From positions 1,491,001-1,555,000 of the forward strand of contig NZ_CP136422.1 in assembly GCF_034355335.1 (NCBI RefSeq): DNA of 64,000 nucleotides, given 5' to 3'. The translations under genes and the position numbers were made by a program. How positions within the stretch are numbered: position 1 is the first letter of the stretch; each line of letters opens with the position of its first letter. This DNA comes from Blautia coccoides (GTDB lineage Bacteria > Bacillota > Clostridia > Lachnospirales > Lachnospiraceae). Of this stretch, positions 53,364-62,145 are shown in pieces. Below the pieces are notes generated by a model that was not told the DNA's origin, ran no database searches, and worked only from the letters and a program-made list of their open reading frames with translations.

Positions 53364-53609
53364 ATGGACGATCAGCGGATTTTACTGGATTATGAAACGA
53401 TCAAGGGAGCTGTCGCCGGGGAGAAGTGGGCAATGGAGCGGATTCTTAAACATTACGATTTCTATATGGATGAACTCGCCACAGTGAAGGAGCGGGAGCC
53501 GGATGGAAATGTGAAGTGTTATGTGGATGAGGTTTTGAAGCAGGCAATAGCATTGAAACTGCTGGAGGAAGCGGAGAGGAGAGCGAAAGAGAAAATTAAT
53601 AGTGTTTGA
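53364..53609 (+). CDS. Module gene 2: HTH_16-like regulator, intact copy B
   Basis: An 81-residue protein: LLDYETIKGAVAGEKWAMER, ILKHYDFYMDELATVKE, CYVDEVLKQAIALKLLEEA. The layout matches the small helix-turn-helix protein (HTH_16) of Tn916-like conjugative elements. GGAGG precedes the ATG. The copy at 40690 is broken and the one at 60364 is intact. Confidence 0.75.
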   Translation: MDDQRILLDYETIKGAVAGEKWAMERILKHYDFYMDELATVKEREPDGNVKCYVDEVLKQAIALKLLEEAERRAKEKINSV

Positions 53610-53863
53610 ATCCATCCGGGATTCTTTCATAATTCGCAATCTACGAAGCTGCCTGGAAGAAGAGCATGGGGATAATACGCTTTTAGGGGTGAAAAATGGT
53701 ATCCCGTTTATCTTGGATTTTTCTATTCCTACAAAATTGTAGCCTAACAGTAATATTGCAGTAAGGTATGGATAGTATACTTTTATTGAATGCGAAATAT
53801 AGCAGAGAGGTATACTGGATGCTGAAAATAAAGAAACAAATCGGAATTTGGAGGTATTGTATT

Positions 53864-54274
53864 ATGAGATTGGACGGTTTTGGATTATTTGTTGAAGATA
53901 TGGCGAAAATGATTCGCTTTTACAGAGATGTACTTGGCTTTGAGATTAAAGAAGCGGAAGATACATCTAATGTATATCTTGTAAAAGATGGGACGTTGTT
54001 TCTGTTGTACGGCAGAAATGACTTTGAAAAAATGACCAATCGCAGATATGATTATATCAAAGGATTCAACGGTCATTTTGAAATGGCACTTTATGTTGAT
54101 ACATTTGAAGAAGTTGATAAAGCATTTAGTAAAGCTGTAGAAAACGGTGCTACTCCTGTACTGGAACCGGAACTTGAACCTTGGGGACAGAGAACTTGTT
54201 ATATTGCTGATCCTGAAGGTAATTTAATAGAGATAGGTTCTTGGAATAAGCCTTACGAAGAAAAGGATTCATAA
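53864..54274 (+). CDS. VOC-family protein
   Basis: A 136-residue glyoxalase-fold protein: GLFVEDMAKMIRFYRDVLGF at the start, HFEMALYVDTFEEVDKAFSK in the middle and CYIADPEGNLIEIGSW at the end. GGAGG sits 9 nt before ATG 53864. Metal ligand positions look plausible; substrate unknown. Confidence 0.87.
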   Translation: MRLDGFGLFVEDMAKMIRFYRDVLGFEIKEAEDTSNVYLVKDGTLFLLYGRNDFEKMTNRRYDYIKGFNGHFEMALYVDTFEEVDKAFSKAVENGATPVLEPELEPWGQRTCYIADPEGNLIEIGSWNKPYEEKDS

Positions 54275-54386
54275 ATTCGAATTTGAGAGGGAATTGAATA
54301 TGAATAAGGAATGGTTGAACTTAATAAAACAATTTGTGTAGATTTTTAGTCTGCCAGATTAAAATTTGAGATTTGAGGTACAGCGT

Positions 54387-54935
54387 ATGAAAGGTTTCCA
54401 TAGGGACAATCAGCTATTTTCTCTTTGTGGTTTGAACTGCGGATTATGTCCTATGCACTTAAATAAGTATTGTCCCGGCTGCGGTGGCGGAGAGGGGAAT
54501 CAATCCTGCAAAATTGCAAAGTGTAGTTTAGAACATGATGGTGTGGAATATTGTTTTCGGTGCAGAGAGTACCCCTGTGAGAAGTATGAGCATATAGATG
54601 AATTTGATTCATTCATTACACACAGTAACCGAAAAGCTGATTTGAAAAAAGCAAGAGAGATAGGGATCGAAGCATACAATGCGGAGCAGACAGAAAAGAC
54701 GGAATTATTGAATTTACTGTTAGCCAACTATAACGATGGCAGGTAAAAGACTCTTTTTTGTGTGGGGGTCAATCTTTTGGAATTGCAGGAAATAAATGAG
54801 ATACTTTTGCAAATCAAGGGTAATTCGGAACTGGAAAGATTGACACTCAAAGAAAAAAGTTCTTATGCTGCGGGGGTGTTTCAAAACGCAGCAAAGCGAA
54901 AGAATATTGAACTAAAGCTCCGGAAGAAAAAATAA
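54387..54935 (+). pseudogene. DUF3795 protein truncated by an in-frame TAA
   Basis: ATG 54387 opens a cysteine-rich DUF3795 protein (LCGLNCGLCPMHLNKYCPGC, then CFRCREYPC). Codon 120 is TAA (54744-54746) between DGR and KTLFCVGVNLLELQEINEIL. The same frame then runs to 54935, giving 182 codons in total. The continuation is protein-like, so one base change probably created the stop. A 119-residue product could still fold around its metal site. Confidence 0.75.
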
Positions 54936-54957
54936 TCTCTAAGAAAGGAAAACTTAC

Positions 54958-55422
54958 ATGAAATACAATTGTACGGTTATATCGGTAGCAGACATCAAAG
55001 CTGCAAGAAAGTTTTATGAGGATTTATTCGGATTGGAAGTATTTCAGGATTATGGAAGAAATATAGCTTTTACCTGCGGTTTAGCTTTACAGCAGGACTT
55101 TGACTGGCTTGTTCATTTACCAAAAGAAAGCATATTAAGAAAATCTAACAATGTGGAATTATGTTTTGAGGAACAGGACTTTGACAGTTTCTTACATAAA
55201 CTAAAAAAATATCCGAATATTGAGTGTTTGGGTGAGGTAATTGAACACAGTTGGGGGCAACGTGTCATTCGATTTTATGATTTGGACGGACATATCATAG
55301 AAGTTGGAGAAAATATGAAAATGGTTATAAAGCGTTTCCTTGCTTCTGGTATGACCATAGATGAAGTGTCTGTAAAAATGGATGTTTCTTTTGAAGATTT
55401 AACGAAGCTGCAAAACAGTTAA
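54958..55422 (+). CDS. VOC-family protein with helical tail (copy 2)
   Basis: A 154-residue paralogue of the protein at 47977. The first ~57 residues differ by one (K for N in VADIKAARKFYEDLFGLEVF); the remainder is more diverged (LCFEEQDFDSFLHKLKKYPN). The sequence AAGAAAGGAAAACTTAC before the ATG is shared exactly. Confidence 0.88.
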   Translation: MKYNCTVISVADIKAARKFYEDLFGLEVFQDYGRNIAFTCGLALQQDFDWLVHLPKESILRKSNNVELCFEEQDFDSFLHKLKKYPNIECLGEVIEHSWGQRVIRFYDLDGHIIEVGENMKMVIKRFLASGMTIDEVSVKMDVSFEDLTKLQNS

Positions 55423-55450
55423 ATGAAAAGTTGCAAAGGAGAACGAATTA

Positions 55451-55867
55451 ATGAAAAAAATGAGCCGAGAAGCTAAAAAAATAATGATGGAACGTTTTGG
55501 AAAAGACACTGTTATTGCGTTGGCAACCATTGAAAAGGAGGTGCCTTATGTTCGATATGTAAATGCCTACTATGAGAACGGTGCATTTTATATTATTACA
55601 TATGCACTTTCAAATAAAATCAAACATATAGAAAACAATCCTGCTGTTGCAATAGCTGGTGAGTGGTTTACGGCACATGGAAAGGGCAGCAATTTGGGTT
55701 ATTTTGGAAAAAAAGAGAATTGTATGATTGCTAAAAAACTGAAAAATGTCTTTGCTGAATGGATTGATAACGGACATAACAATTTTGATGATGAAAATAC
55801 GATAATTCTATGTGTAGAATTAACAGATGGACTGTTACTCTCACATGGGACAAGATATGAGTTTTAG
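55451..55867 (+). CDS. PNPOx-like split-barrel protein
   Basis: A 138-residue flavin-fold protein: FGKDTVIALATIEKEVPYVR, FYIITYALSNKIKHIENNPA and a C-terminal LSHGTRYEF. It is a different subgroup from the protein at 48497 but holds the same position after a VOC gene. AAAGGAG precedes the ATG. Function unknown. Confidence 0.85.
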   Translation: MKKMSREAKKIMMERFGKDTVIALATIEKEVPYVRYVNAYYENGAFYIITYALSNKIKHIENNPAVAIAGEWFTAHGKGSNLGYFGKKENCMIAKKLKNVFAEWIDNGHNNFDDENTIILCVELTDGLLLSHGTRYEF

Positions 55868-55879
55868 CTTTTCTAGCTT

Positions 55880-55939
55880 GTAGAATTGGAAAAATTTCAG
55901 GAGCAGTATTTCCAGTCAGAACTAAGGATGCTGCCATAG
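55880..55939 (+). pseudogene. C-terminal stub of the pyrophosphatase-like gene
   Basis: EKFQEQYFQSELRMLP and a stop match the end of the protein at 51907 (KFQEQYFKSEIRM). No other part remains. It lies just before the GNAT copy at 55978. Confidence 0.65.
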
Positions 55940-55977
55940 ATAGAGATGAAAAGACGAAATTTACGGAGGAGATCAGA

Positions 55978-56544
55978 ATGGTGGATGTTTATAAAAATTG
56001 TCCTGAATATGAGAATGAGGACTATCTTGTGAGAATGGTTTGCCAAGAGGATAGAATGGATTTATTAAAGGTTTATTCTGATAAAAGGGCTGTCCCCTTT
56101 TTTAATAGTGATAATTGTGGCGGAGATGATTTCTATTATACAACGGAAAGCAGAATGGAACAGGCGATTGATTACTGGCTTTTCGAGTACAATAGAGAAG
56201 GATTTGTGAGGTTGACAATTGTGTCAAAAGCAACTGATGAAGCAATTGGAACAATAGAGCTTTTCCACAGAGACGCCGATGATTATTTTACAAACTGCGG
56301 TTTGCTCAGGCTGGACATTCGCAGTGATTATGAAATGACAAGCGAGATTATAAAAATATTAAGATTGATAATGGAACCTGCATATAGCCTGTTTCATTGT
56401 GATAAGATCGCTACGAAAGCGCTTCCCTCTGCGGCAGAATGTATTGTGGCGTTGAAAAATTTAGGATTTATACGCTCAGAGGAAAAGCTGATAGGGCATG
56501 ATGGAACAAAGTATGATTCCTATTTTGTATTGAGGAAAAATTAG
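55978..56544 (+). CDS. GNAT N-acetyltransferase (copy 2 of paralogue pair)
   Basis: A 188-residue GNAT closely matching the protein at 50055: VYSDKRAVPFFNSDNCGGDD, IGTIELFHRDADDYFTNCGL and LDIRSDYEMTSEI. It is shorter at the N-terminus. GGAGGAG precedes the ATG. Confidence 0.87.
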   Translation: MVDVYKNCPEYENEDYLVRMVCQEDRMDLLKVYSDKRAVPFFNSDNCGGDDFYYTTESRMEQAIDYWLFEYNREGFVRLTIVSKATDEAIGTIELFHRDADDYFTNCGLLRLDIRSDYEMTSEIIKILRLIMEPAYSLFHCDKIATKALPSAAECIVALKNLGFIRSEEKLIGHDGTKYDSYFVLRKN

Positions 56545-57040
56545 CGCCTCTCCAAATCTGGATAAAAAATATGTATCCAGGCTAAAATGCTTGACATTGA
56601 CAAAGTTATAAGCTAATATAAGACCATATTTCAAGAAAGAGCAGGTATGTGGATGTTAATTGTTTTTGTAATGACAAAGGACAACTAAATTTTATAAGAG
56701 GGTAAGCACGGAATAGAGTGCTTTATTTGTGTTACCCTTTTTGGCATTATTGAATGCCGGTTGTTTCTGCCTTACAGAATACTGCATACACTGGGAATAA
56801 TTGTCTTATTATGATGGATAAGAAAGCGGGAAAAGTATGACTGTGGTGTCATGCTTTTTTATTTCTGCGAGCAAATGGGCTGCATTTTTCAGGTCATTGC
56901 TGCTTTCCTTTTATGGGGATGTTTTGCTTTTTTCATCATCTTAAGATATATACATCTGTGGTTTCAGTCTATGTAATGATAGGCAGAAACCACATTTTTT
57001 TATGTTTTTTCATTGAATATTTAAACTGGAGGTTTTCAAG
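56545..57040. other. 496-bp spacer with two terminators
   Basis: No gene is seen. A hairpin GGGTAAGCAC...GTGTTACCC (about 56701-56740) followed by T5 ends the GNAT transcript. GTGGTTTC (56958-56965)/GAAACCAC (56986-56993) plus T7 lies 40 bp before the ABC exporter gene and may attenuate it. Confidence 0.65.
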
Positions 57041-58012
57041 ATGAAGATAATTGAGACAGAGAATTTAACGAAAAAGTATAAGCGGTATAAAAAGCAGGAG
57101 GGTTTGGCCGGAAGTATTAAGGGCCTGTTTCACAGGAAATATGAAGAAAAAATTGCGGTAGATGATTTTGATATTCATGTAAATGAGGGTGAGTTTGTAG
57201 GCCTGATCGGGCCGAACGGAGCGGGTAAAACGACCCTGGTGAAGATGTTGACCGGGATTATTGCGCCGACAAGCGGCAGGATACAGGTGATGGGATTTTA
57301 TCCGAATAAATTGGAAAAAGCATTTAAGCAGCAGTATGCGGTGGTTATGGGGCAAAAGAGCCAGCTGTTTTTTGAACTGACAACGGAGGACACGTTGCGG
57401 CTGTTTAAAGAAATATACGGTATCCCGGAAGACGAGTATAAAAGAAACAAGGATTTTTTTGTGGATCTGTTTCAGGTGCAGGGACTGATGAATGTACAGG
57501 TAAGAACGCTATCGTTGGGAGAAAGGATGAAGATGGAACTGATCGTTGCATTGCTTCATAATCCGAAAATATTGTTTCTGGATGAACCGACCATTGGACT
57601 GGATGCTGTGGCAGGTAAGCAGATCCGGACTTTCTTAAAAGATGTGAATGAGTCAAGAGGAACTACCATTTTGCTTACCTCGCATTATATGGAGGATATT
57701 AAGGTATTGTGTAAACGCTCCATAGTCGTGAATCACGGCAGAAAAATATATGACGGCGGTACGGATATGTTATTTAAAAATTATCAAAAGAGTAAGAAAA
57801 TGACGATATACTTTGAACACAGTGTAGAGCCTGATGTGCCGGATGATTGCAGAGTATTGGAAAAAGCGAATGACAAACTGGTACTTGAAATACCAAAACA
57901 GAACGCAGAAAAAGTTCTGGAATCTTATATCGGTCATTATCCGATCCGGGATATTGGAATTGAGGAAGAAGAAATAGGCTCAGTCGTGGAGCGTATCTAT
58001 AAGGAGGTATAG
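57041..58012 (+). CDS. ABC-2 exporter ATP-binding protein with C-terminal extension
   Basis: A 323-residue ATPase: Walker A LIGPNGAGKTTLVKMLTG, Q-loop VVMGQKSQLFFELT, signature LSLGERMKME, Walker B ILFLDEPTIGLD, His switch LTSHY. The roughly 80-residue C-terminal extension and the two following DUF990-like permeases mark the ABC2_membrane_6 exporter class. GGAGG precedes the ATG. Confidence 0.92.
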   Translation: MKIIETENLTKKYKRYKKQEGLAGSIKGLFHRKYEEKIAVDDFDIHVNEGEFVGLIGPNGAGKTTLVKMLTGIIAPTSGRIQVMGFYPNKLEKAFKQQYAVVMGQKSQLFFELTTEDTLRLFKEIYGIPEDEYKRNKDFFVDLFQVQGLMNVQVRTLSLGERMKMELIVALLHNPKILFLDEPTIGLDAVAGKQIRTFLKDVNESRGTTILLTSHYMEDIKVLCKRSIVVNHGRKIYDGGTDMLFKNYQKSKKMTIYFEHSVEPDVPDDCRVLEKANDKLVLEIPKQNAEKVLESYIGHYPIRDIGIEEEEIGSVVERIYKEV

Positions 58013-58015
58013 GAC

Positions 58016-58810
58016 ATGAAGAAATATTTAGAAATTGCCAAGGCATACATGAAAGCACAGCTGATCTGGAGGTCGGATACCTTAGTAGACGTGATTCTGG
58101 CGGTGGCGAAGATACTGTTTGCATGGATCTTATGGAGTATTCTGTTTGAGGGTAAAGAGCAGATCGCGGGCTTGGGATTTCAGGCCATGATTTCTTACTA
58201 TATCATAAGCTCCTATTTATTCCAGTCGGAAAAATCTGCGGAGATCAGCCGGCAGATGACCGGTATGCTGAGAAATGGTACCTTTTCAAAATATATGGTG
58301 ATACCGGTACAGACACAGGGGTATTTTGTGGCGATGGAAGCAGGGAAGATTGCGTTTTCTGCGGGCATTGGTTTTTTAGCAACGTTTCTGTGGTTTTATT
58401 TGTTCCGGATTCCATTTGTGCATACAGCCAATATAAAGATCCTGTTATGCGGAAGTATCATGGTTGTTTTAGGACTGTTGTTTATGGCGCTGCTCAATTA
58501 CTTTCTTGGGATTTTGACCTTGAAATTTGAGGAGATCAGCATCTTTCTCATGATAAAAGATAACCTTTCCGCATTTGTGACCGGGGCGGTGATTCCCCTT
58601 GCTCTTTTACCGGAATGGATGACAGCAGGCATGAAATTTCTGCCTTTCTATTATGTCACATATCTTCCCAGTATGCTGTTTATAGGGAAATGTGAGGAGG
58701 AGGCAGTCACAGGCTTAATCGTCTTAAGTGTGTGGTGCATGGTCTTTCTTGTTTTAAATCAGGTAACTTATGAACATGATCGAATCAAATATGATGGAGC
58801 AGGAATATGA
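58016..58810 (+). CDS. ABC-2 family permease (first of pair)
   Basis: A 264-residue membrane protein with about six spans, beginning KKYLEIAKAYMKAQLIWRSD, of the ABC2_membrane_6 type. AAGGAGG precedes the ATG. It starts 3 nt after the ATPase stop; its own stop overlaps the next permease by 4 nt. The two permeases presumably form a heterodimeric channel with the ATPase. Confidence 0.88.
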   Translation: MKKYLEIAKAYMKAQLIWRSDTLVDVILAVAKILFAWILWSILFEGKEQIAGLGFQAMISYYIISSYLFQSEKSAEISRQMTGMLRNGTFSKYMVIPVQTQGYFVAMEAGKIAFSAGIGFLATFLWFYLFRIPFVHTANIKILLCGSIMVVLGLLFMALLNYFLGILTLKFEEISIFLMIKDNLSAFVTGAVIPLALLPEWMTAGMKFLPFYYVTYLPSMLFIGKCEEEAVTGLIVLSVWCMVFLVLNQVTYEHDRIKYDGAGI

Positions 58811-59598
58811 AACATAATTTAAAATTTATATCAGAACTGATCAAATTCAGATTATCCCATATCATGACATTTCGGTTGGGATTCTTTGCGCCGTTTTTCA
58901 TTAATACCAGTTATTTTCTGGTTCAACTTTTCGCTTTCGAGGCAATTTACGGACATGTGGACAGTATCCGTGGATGGGGGCATGGGGAAATCCTTATTTT
59001 TATTGGAACATTTTCCCTGATTGATGCCCTGAACATGACCATTTGCTTTTTTGGGGTAATATCCTTACCAGACAAAATACAGACAGGAGAATTGGATCTA
59101 TATCTGACCAAACCAGTGAATCCATTATTGCGGATCACCTTTGAAAAAGTAGATCCGGGCGCCATACCGCTTCTGATCTTCAGTGCCTGTATCGTTGGAT
59201 ATGGGGTGAGAGAAAGCGGCGTGAATCTTTCGTATGCGAATATCATTGGATATTTGTTTCTGGTTTTGCTAATGACCATACTGTACTACGATATGGAGCT
59301 TCTGATACGGTGCTTTGCCTTTTTTGTGTTCTATGTAGATAACCTGATGAAAATAGAGAATACGGCTGTGGATTTGTGTCTGAAAATACCGGGGATCGCT
59401 TTTTATGGAATCTATAAGTTTATTTTTTACTGTGTATTGCCGTACGGAATCATTGCGACGCTGCCAACGCAGGCAGTAACAGGGGCATTGTCGGCAAAAG
59501 GATTCCTTTTCGGGGTGGCGATCGTGTGCATTTTTACGTTTTTTGCCTTGTCTTTTTGGACATATGGCGTACACAGATATGAAAGCGCAAGCAGCTAA
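58807..59598 (+). CDS. ABC-2 family permease (second of pair)
   Basis: A 263-residue membrane protein of about six spans with DKIQTGELDLYLTKPVNPLL, a segment typical of this permease family. It is coupled to the upstream permease by an ATGA overlap. Cargo unknown. Confidence 0.88.
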   Translation: MKHNLKFISELIKFRLSHIMTFRLGFFAPFFINTSYFLVQLFAFEAIYGHVDSIRGWGHGEILIFIGTFSLIDALNMTICFFGVISLPDKIQTGELDLYLTKPVNPLLRITFEKVDPGAIPLLIFSACIVGYGVRESGVNLSYANIIGYLFLVLLMTILYYDMELLIRCFAFFVFYVDNLMKIENTAVDLCLKIPGIAFYGIYKFIFYCVLPYGIIATLPTQAVTGALSAKGFLFGVAIVCIFTFFALSFWTYGVHRYESASS

Positions 59599-59627
59599 TC
59601 AGTTTTTGGGAAAGAGGTATAGATATT

Positions 59628-59867
59628 ATGGAAGAATATAGAAATGCCCGATTGGGAACGTATTTAGTGAAGGGATTGACCAAAGAATTACTGACACGAA
59701 ATATTATTCCATTCTATTCTGCTTCTATAACGAATATTGGTTCGCAGATGGTAGCAAATAGATGTGACTATATACCATTCTGGGTTGATACATTTGGAAC
59801 CATTCTTGATGGGAGTTCAGTATACAATGATATGATGAAAGGTTTGTCATCGGAACTTATAGAATGA
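59628..59867 (+). pseudogene. C-terminal half of a GNAT acetyltransferase
   Basis: 79 residues, beginning MEEYRNARLGTYLVKGLTKE (acetyl-CoA loop region) and continuing SASITNIGSQMVANRCDYIP, the C-terminal half of a GNAT of about 170 residues. A GAGG site and ATG are present, so a short product may be made, but the first half of the fold is missing. It lies between the ABC operon and module C. Confidence 0.7.
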
Positions 59868-60082
59868 CAACTTCCGGTTGATAGAGGGAGCAACAGACAA
59901 AATGTTTGTTGCTTTTCTTTTTTTTGATGGGAATGTAAAATAAAACTATCATCATATGATGCGTTTGAAAAACTTATCAATATAGACCTAGAAAGTTATC
60001 CTTCATGACAACGAATAATAAGAAATCTATGGTAACATCCTACCCGTAGTGGTAAATTGTTCTACAGGAAAGGGTGCGAAAC

Positions 60083-60277
60083 ATGGAAAATGAAGTATAC
60101 GAAAAGGACTATGGAGAAGAATTCCGGGAGAGAAGCGATAAGGCAAAGGGAAAGGATTTTCTGCACACTTTGATGGATGTTGGATTTTTTCAGGCGTATA
60201 AAGAAGAAATGGACAAAATCCCAAAGCGTGTGGTTCCCAAGGAAAAAGCAGATTATGAATACCTACTTGGGGAGTGA
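60083..60277 (+). pseudogene. Module gene 1, copy C, 3' half deleted
   Basis: It matches copy A for 64 codons, then joins directly to the terminator region: about 230 nt are missing and a TGA arises at the junction (60275-60277). A short truncated product is possible. Confidence 0.75.
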
Positions 60278-60363
60278 GAGCATCTGTCAGCAAAGACTGG
60301 CGGGTGCTTTTTTCGCACAGATATGGTATGCTGTAAGCAGTATATCAACTTGGAGGTACAGGC

Positions 60364-60627
60364 ATGGAAGAACAGCAGAATTCATTGACTTATGAAATTA
60401 TCAAAGCAGCTGTTGCCGGGGAGAAATGGGCAACAGAAAAGATTATGGCATATTACGATGATTATATGACAGAGCTTTCCACAGTGGAAGAGAAGCAGTC
60501 GGACGGCAGTGTAAAGAGTTACGTGGATGAGGATTTGAAGCAAGAGATAGCGTTGAAACTGCTGGAGGAGATACCGAACTTTCCGCTGGAGGAAGCGGAG
60601 AGGATTGCAGGAGGGGAGACTGATTAG
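60364..60627 (+). CDS. Module gene 2: HTH_16-like regulator, intact copy C
   Basis: An 87-residue relative of the protein at 53364: LTYEIIKAAVAGEKWATEKI, MAYYDDYMTELSTVEEKQSD, SYVDEDLKQEIALKLLEEIP. A terminator (about 60280-60312) precedes it, and GGAGG lies 8 nt before the ATG. It is probably a small DNA-binding protein of conjugative-element origin. Confidence 0.75.
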   Translation: MEEQQNSLTYEIIKAAVAGEKWATEKIMAYYDDYMTELSTVEEKQSDGSVKSYVDEDLKQEIALKLLEEIPNFPLEEAERIAGGETD

Positions 60628-60967
60628 AGAAAGATCAAATCTACGAGGCATTCTGGAAAGAGATCCAGGGCATTGCGGGTTGCAGACGCTCAGAGAATCT
60701 GGAGTTCAGTGGGGTTTGAGGTCTGATTATGGGGTCAATTCTTTTATAATAAACTGTTTTGAGGATATAGTATAAACTGGAAAACGCTAATTTGGCTATT
60801 CTGTGGCATTATTCAATGGATTATGGTAAAATTCTGCTGTCCGGGATTGAATAGCAACTGAAAGACCAAACAGATGTTAACAATGATAATAGCTGTAAAT
60901 CTCATTGAAGTCATTATATAAGTCTTTCAGTTTGTATAGAAAATGTTCGTTTTTATAGGAGGCATCT

Positions 60968-61999
60968 ATGTGGCAATTTACATTTTTTATATTTTTCATA
61001 TTATTTTGTATATTTGCAGGAATAATGGCACGTGAACCCAGAACGTTATGGAGCGGGGTTTCTTTTTTCTTCATGATGATATGTTTGTCTATTTCCTTGT
61101 TTTTTATTCTATCTGAATATTCCAGGTGGCTGGCAGCACATGACGTGGTAATTGGAATACTGATTCTCCTGTTTGTTTTGGCGATAGGCTGTATGCTTAT
61201 GTTTCCGGCAGCTTTGATCGTCATGTTTTTCATCGAGGGAATAAAAGTCATCAAACATGAAGGAGTGAAACCGTCAAATTTATTGTCGATGCTGTTCTCT
61301 ATCTTGTTATATGTCTACCTGTCTGTCTGGCCGATGATTGGCAATTTAAGAAAAAATACATTAAGTACAATGCTCTATGTTATCATCAGTTTTTCGGCAG
61401 TATATGTATTATCATTGATGGCTATGTATTCACTTTCTGCAATTCTTAACCTTATTCATCTGAAAAAGAACAGAAATGCAGATTATATTGTTGTTCTGGG
61501 ATCTGGAATCATTGGAAAGAAGGTCACACCGTTACTTGCGGCCCGGATTGAAAGAGGAATGGAATTGCTGTATTCCAATCCTAATGCTGTATTGATTATG
61601 TCCGGTGGGCAGGGACCTGGAGAGGATATTCCAGAGAGCGTGGCTATGGCTGCATATGCAGTAGGTAAAGGTGTAGATGCAGAGCGTATCATAATGGAAC
61701 AAAAATCTGTATCAACAGAAGAAAATTTACTGTTTTCAAGGAAATTGATTGATAAAGAGGCTCCTAAAATTGTTATCGTCACAACGGCTTATCATGTGTT
61801 CAGAGCATTAATTCTGGCAAAACAGCAAGGGTTAAAGTGTGTTGGATTTGGGGCAAAAACGAAATGGTATTTTACGCTAAATGCTTTAATACGTGAGTTT
61901 GTTGGATATCTACGTTTGACATGGAAGAAACATGCGCTGGTAATTGGCATAGTAGCCAGTATTGTCGTGGCGACTAATATCGCTGGTTGGTTGAGATAA
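60968..61999 (+). CDS. YdcF-like DUF218 membrane protein
   Basis: A 343-residue protein with five or six membrane spans in the first half (about 3-175) and a DUF218/YdcF domain in the second: DYIVVLGSGIIGKKVTPLLA, IMSGGQGPGEDIPESVAMAA and VTTAYHVFRALILAKQQG. A last hydrophobic span ends the chain. Relatives such as SanA/ElyC act in envelope biogenesis. GGAGG precedes the ATG. The gene is monocistronic. Confidence 0.9.
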   Translation: MWQFTFFIFFILFCIFAGIMAREPRTLWSGVSFFFMMICLSISLFFILSEYSRWLAAHDVVIGILILLFVLAIGCMLMFPAALIVMFFIEGIKVIKHEGVKPSNLLSMLFSILLYVYLSVWPMIGNLRKNTLSTMLYVIISFSAVYVLSLMAMYSLSAILNLIHLKKNRNADYIVVLGSGIIGKKVTPLLAARIERGMELLYSNPNAVLIMSGGQGPGEDIPESVAMAAYAVGKGVDAERIIMEQKSVSTEENLLFSRKLIDKEAPKIVIVTTAYHVFRALILAKQQGLKCVGFGAKTKWYFTLNALIREFVGYLRLTWKKHALVIGIVASIVVATNIAGWLR

Positions 62000-62103
62000 T
62001 TAATAACTGTGAAATTACAGCGATTTAAGAGAGGAATAGTTATAAAGAACCGTTAAAGTATTAGCAAGAACTCTCTAAACTTGAGGTGAAATAAAGCGTA
62101 TGA

Positions 62104-62141
62104 AAAGCCCCAGGCGGCATTTGAAGCTGTTCTGGGGCTTT
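62104..62141. terminator. Bidirectional terminator
   Basis: AAAGCCCCAG (62104-62113) pairs perfectly with CTGGGGCTTT (62132-62141). It lies between the convergent YdcF-like and histidine kinase genes. Confidence 0.85.
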
Positions 62142-62145
62142 ATAA

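Larger units (their letters stand above)
52951..53692 (+). repeat. Dispersed module, copy B
   Basis: Second copy of the module, same orientation as A and C. It begins at the CATCCTACCCGTAGTG segment, lacks the extra 5' part shared by A and C, and ends with a short response-regulator stub AIYEAAWKKS (53633 onward). Confidence 0.8.
59970..60718 (+). repeat. Dispersed module, copy C
   Basis: Third copy. It shares about 110 bp upstream of gene 1 with copy A (AACTTATCAATATA... and GACAACGAATAATAAG). It ends with a response-regulator stub DQIYEAFWKEI from 60633. Confidence 0.8.

Noticed and set aside
37954..56544. Integron-like cassette array (many small, same-strand single genes)
   Set aside because: No integrase is present and no shared attC-like hairpin separates the genes; the spacers are unrelated except between true paralogues.
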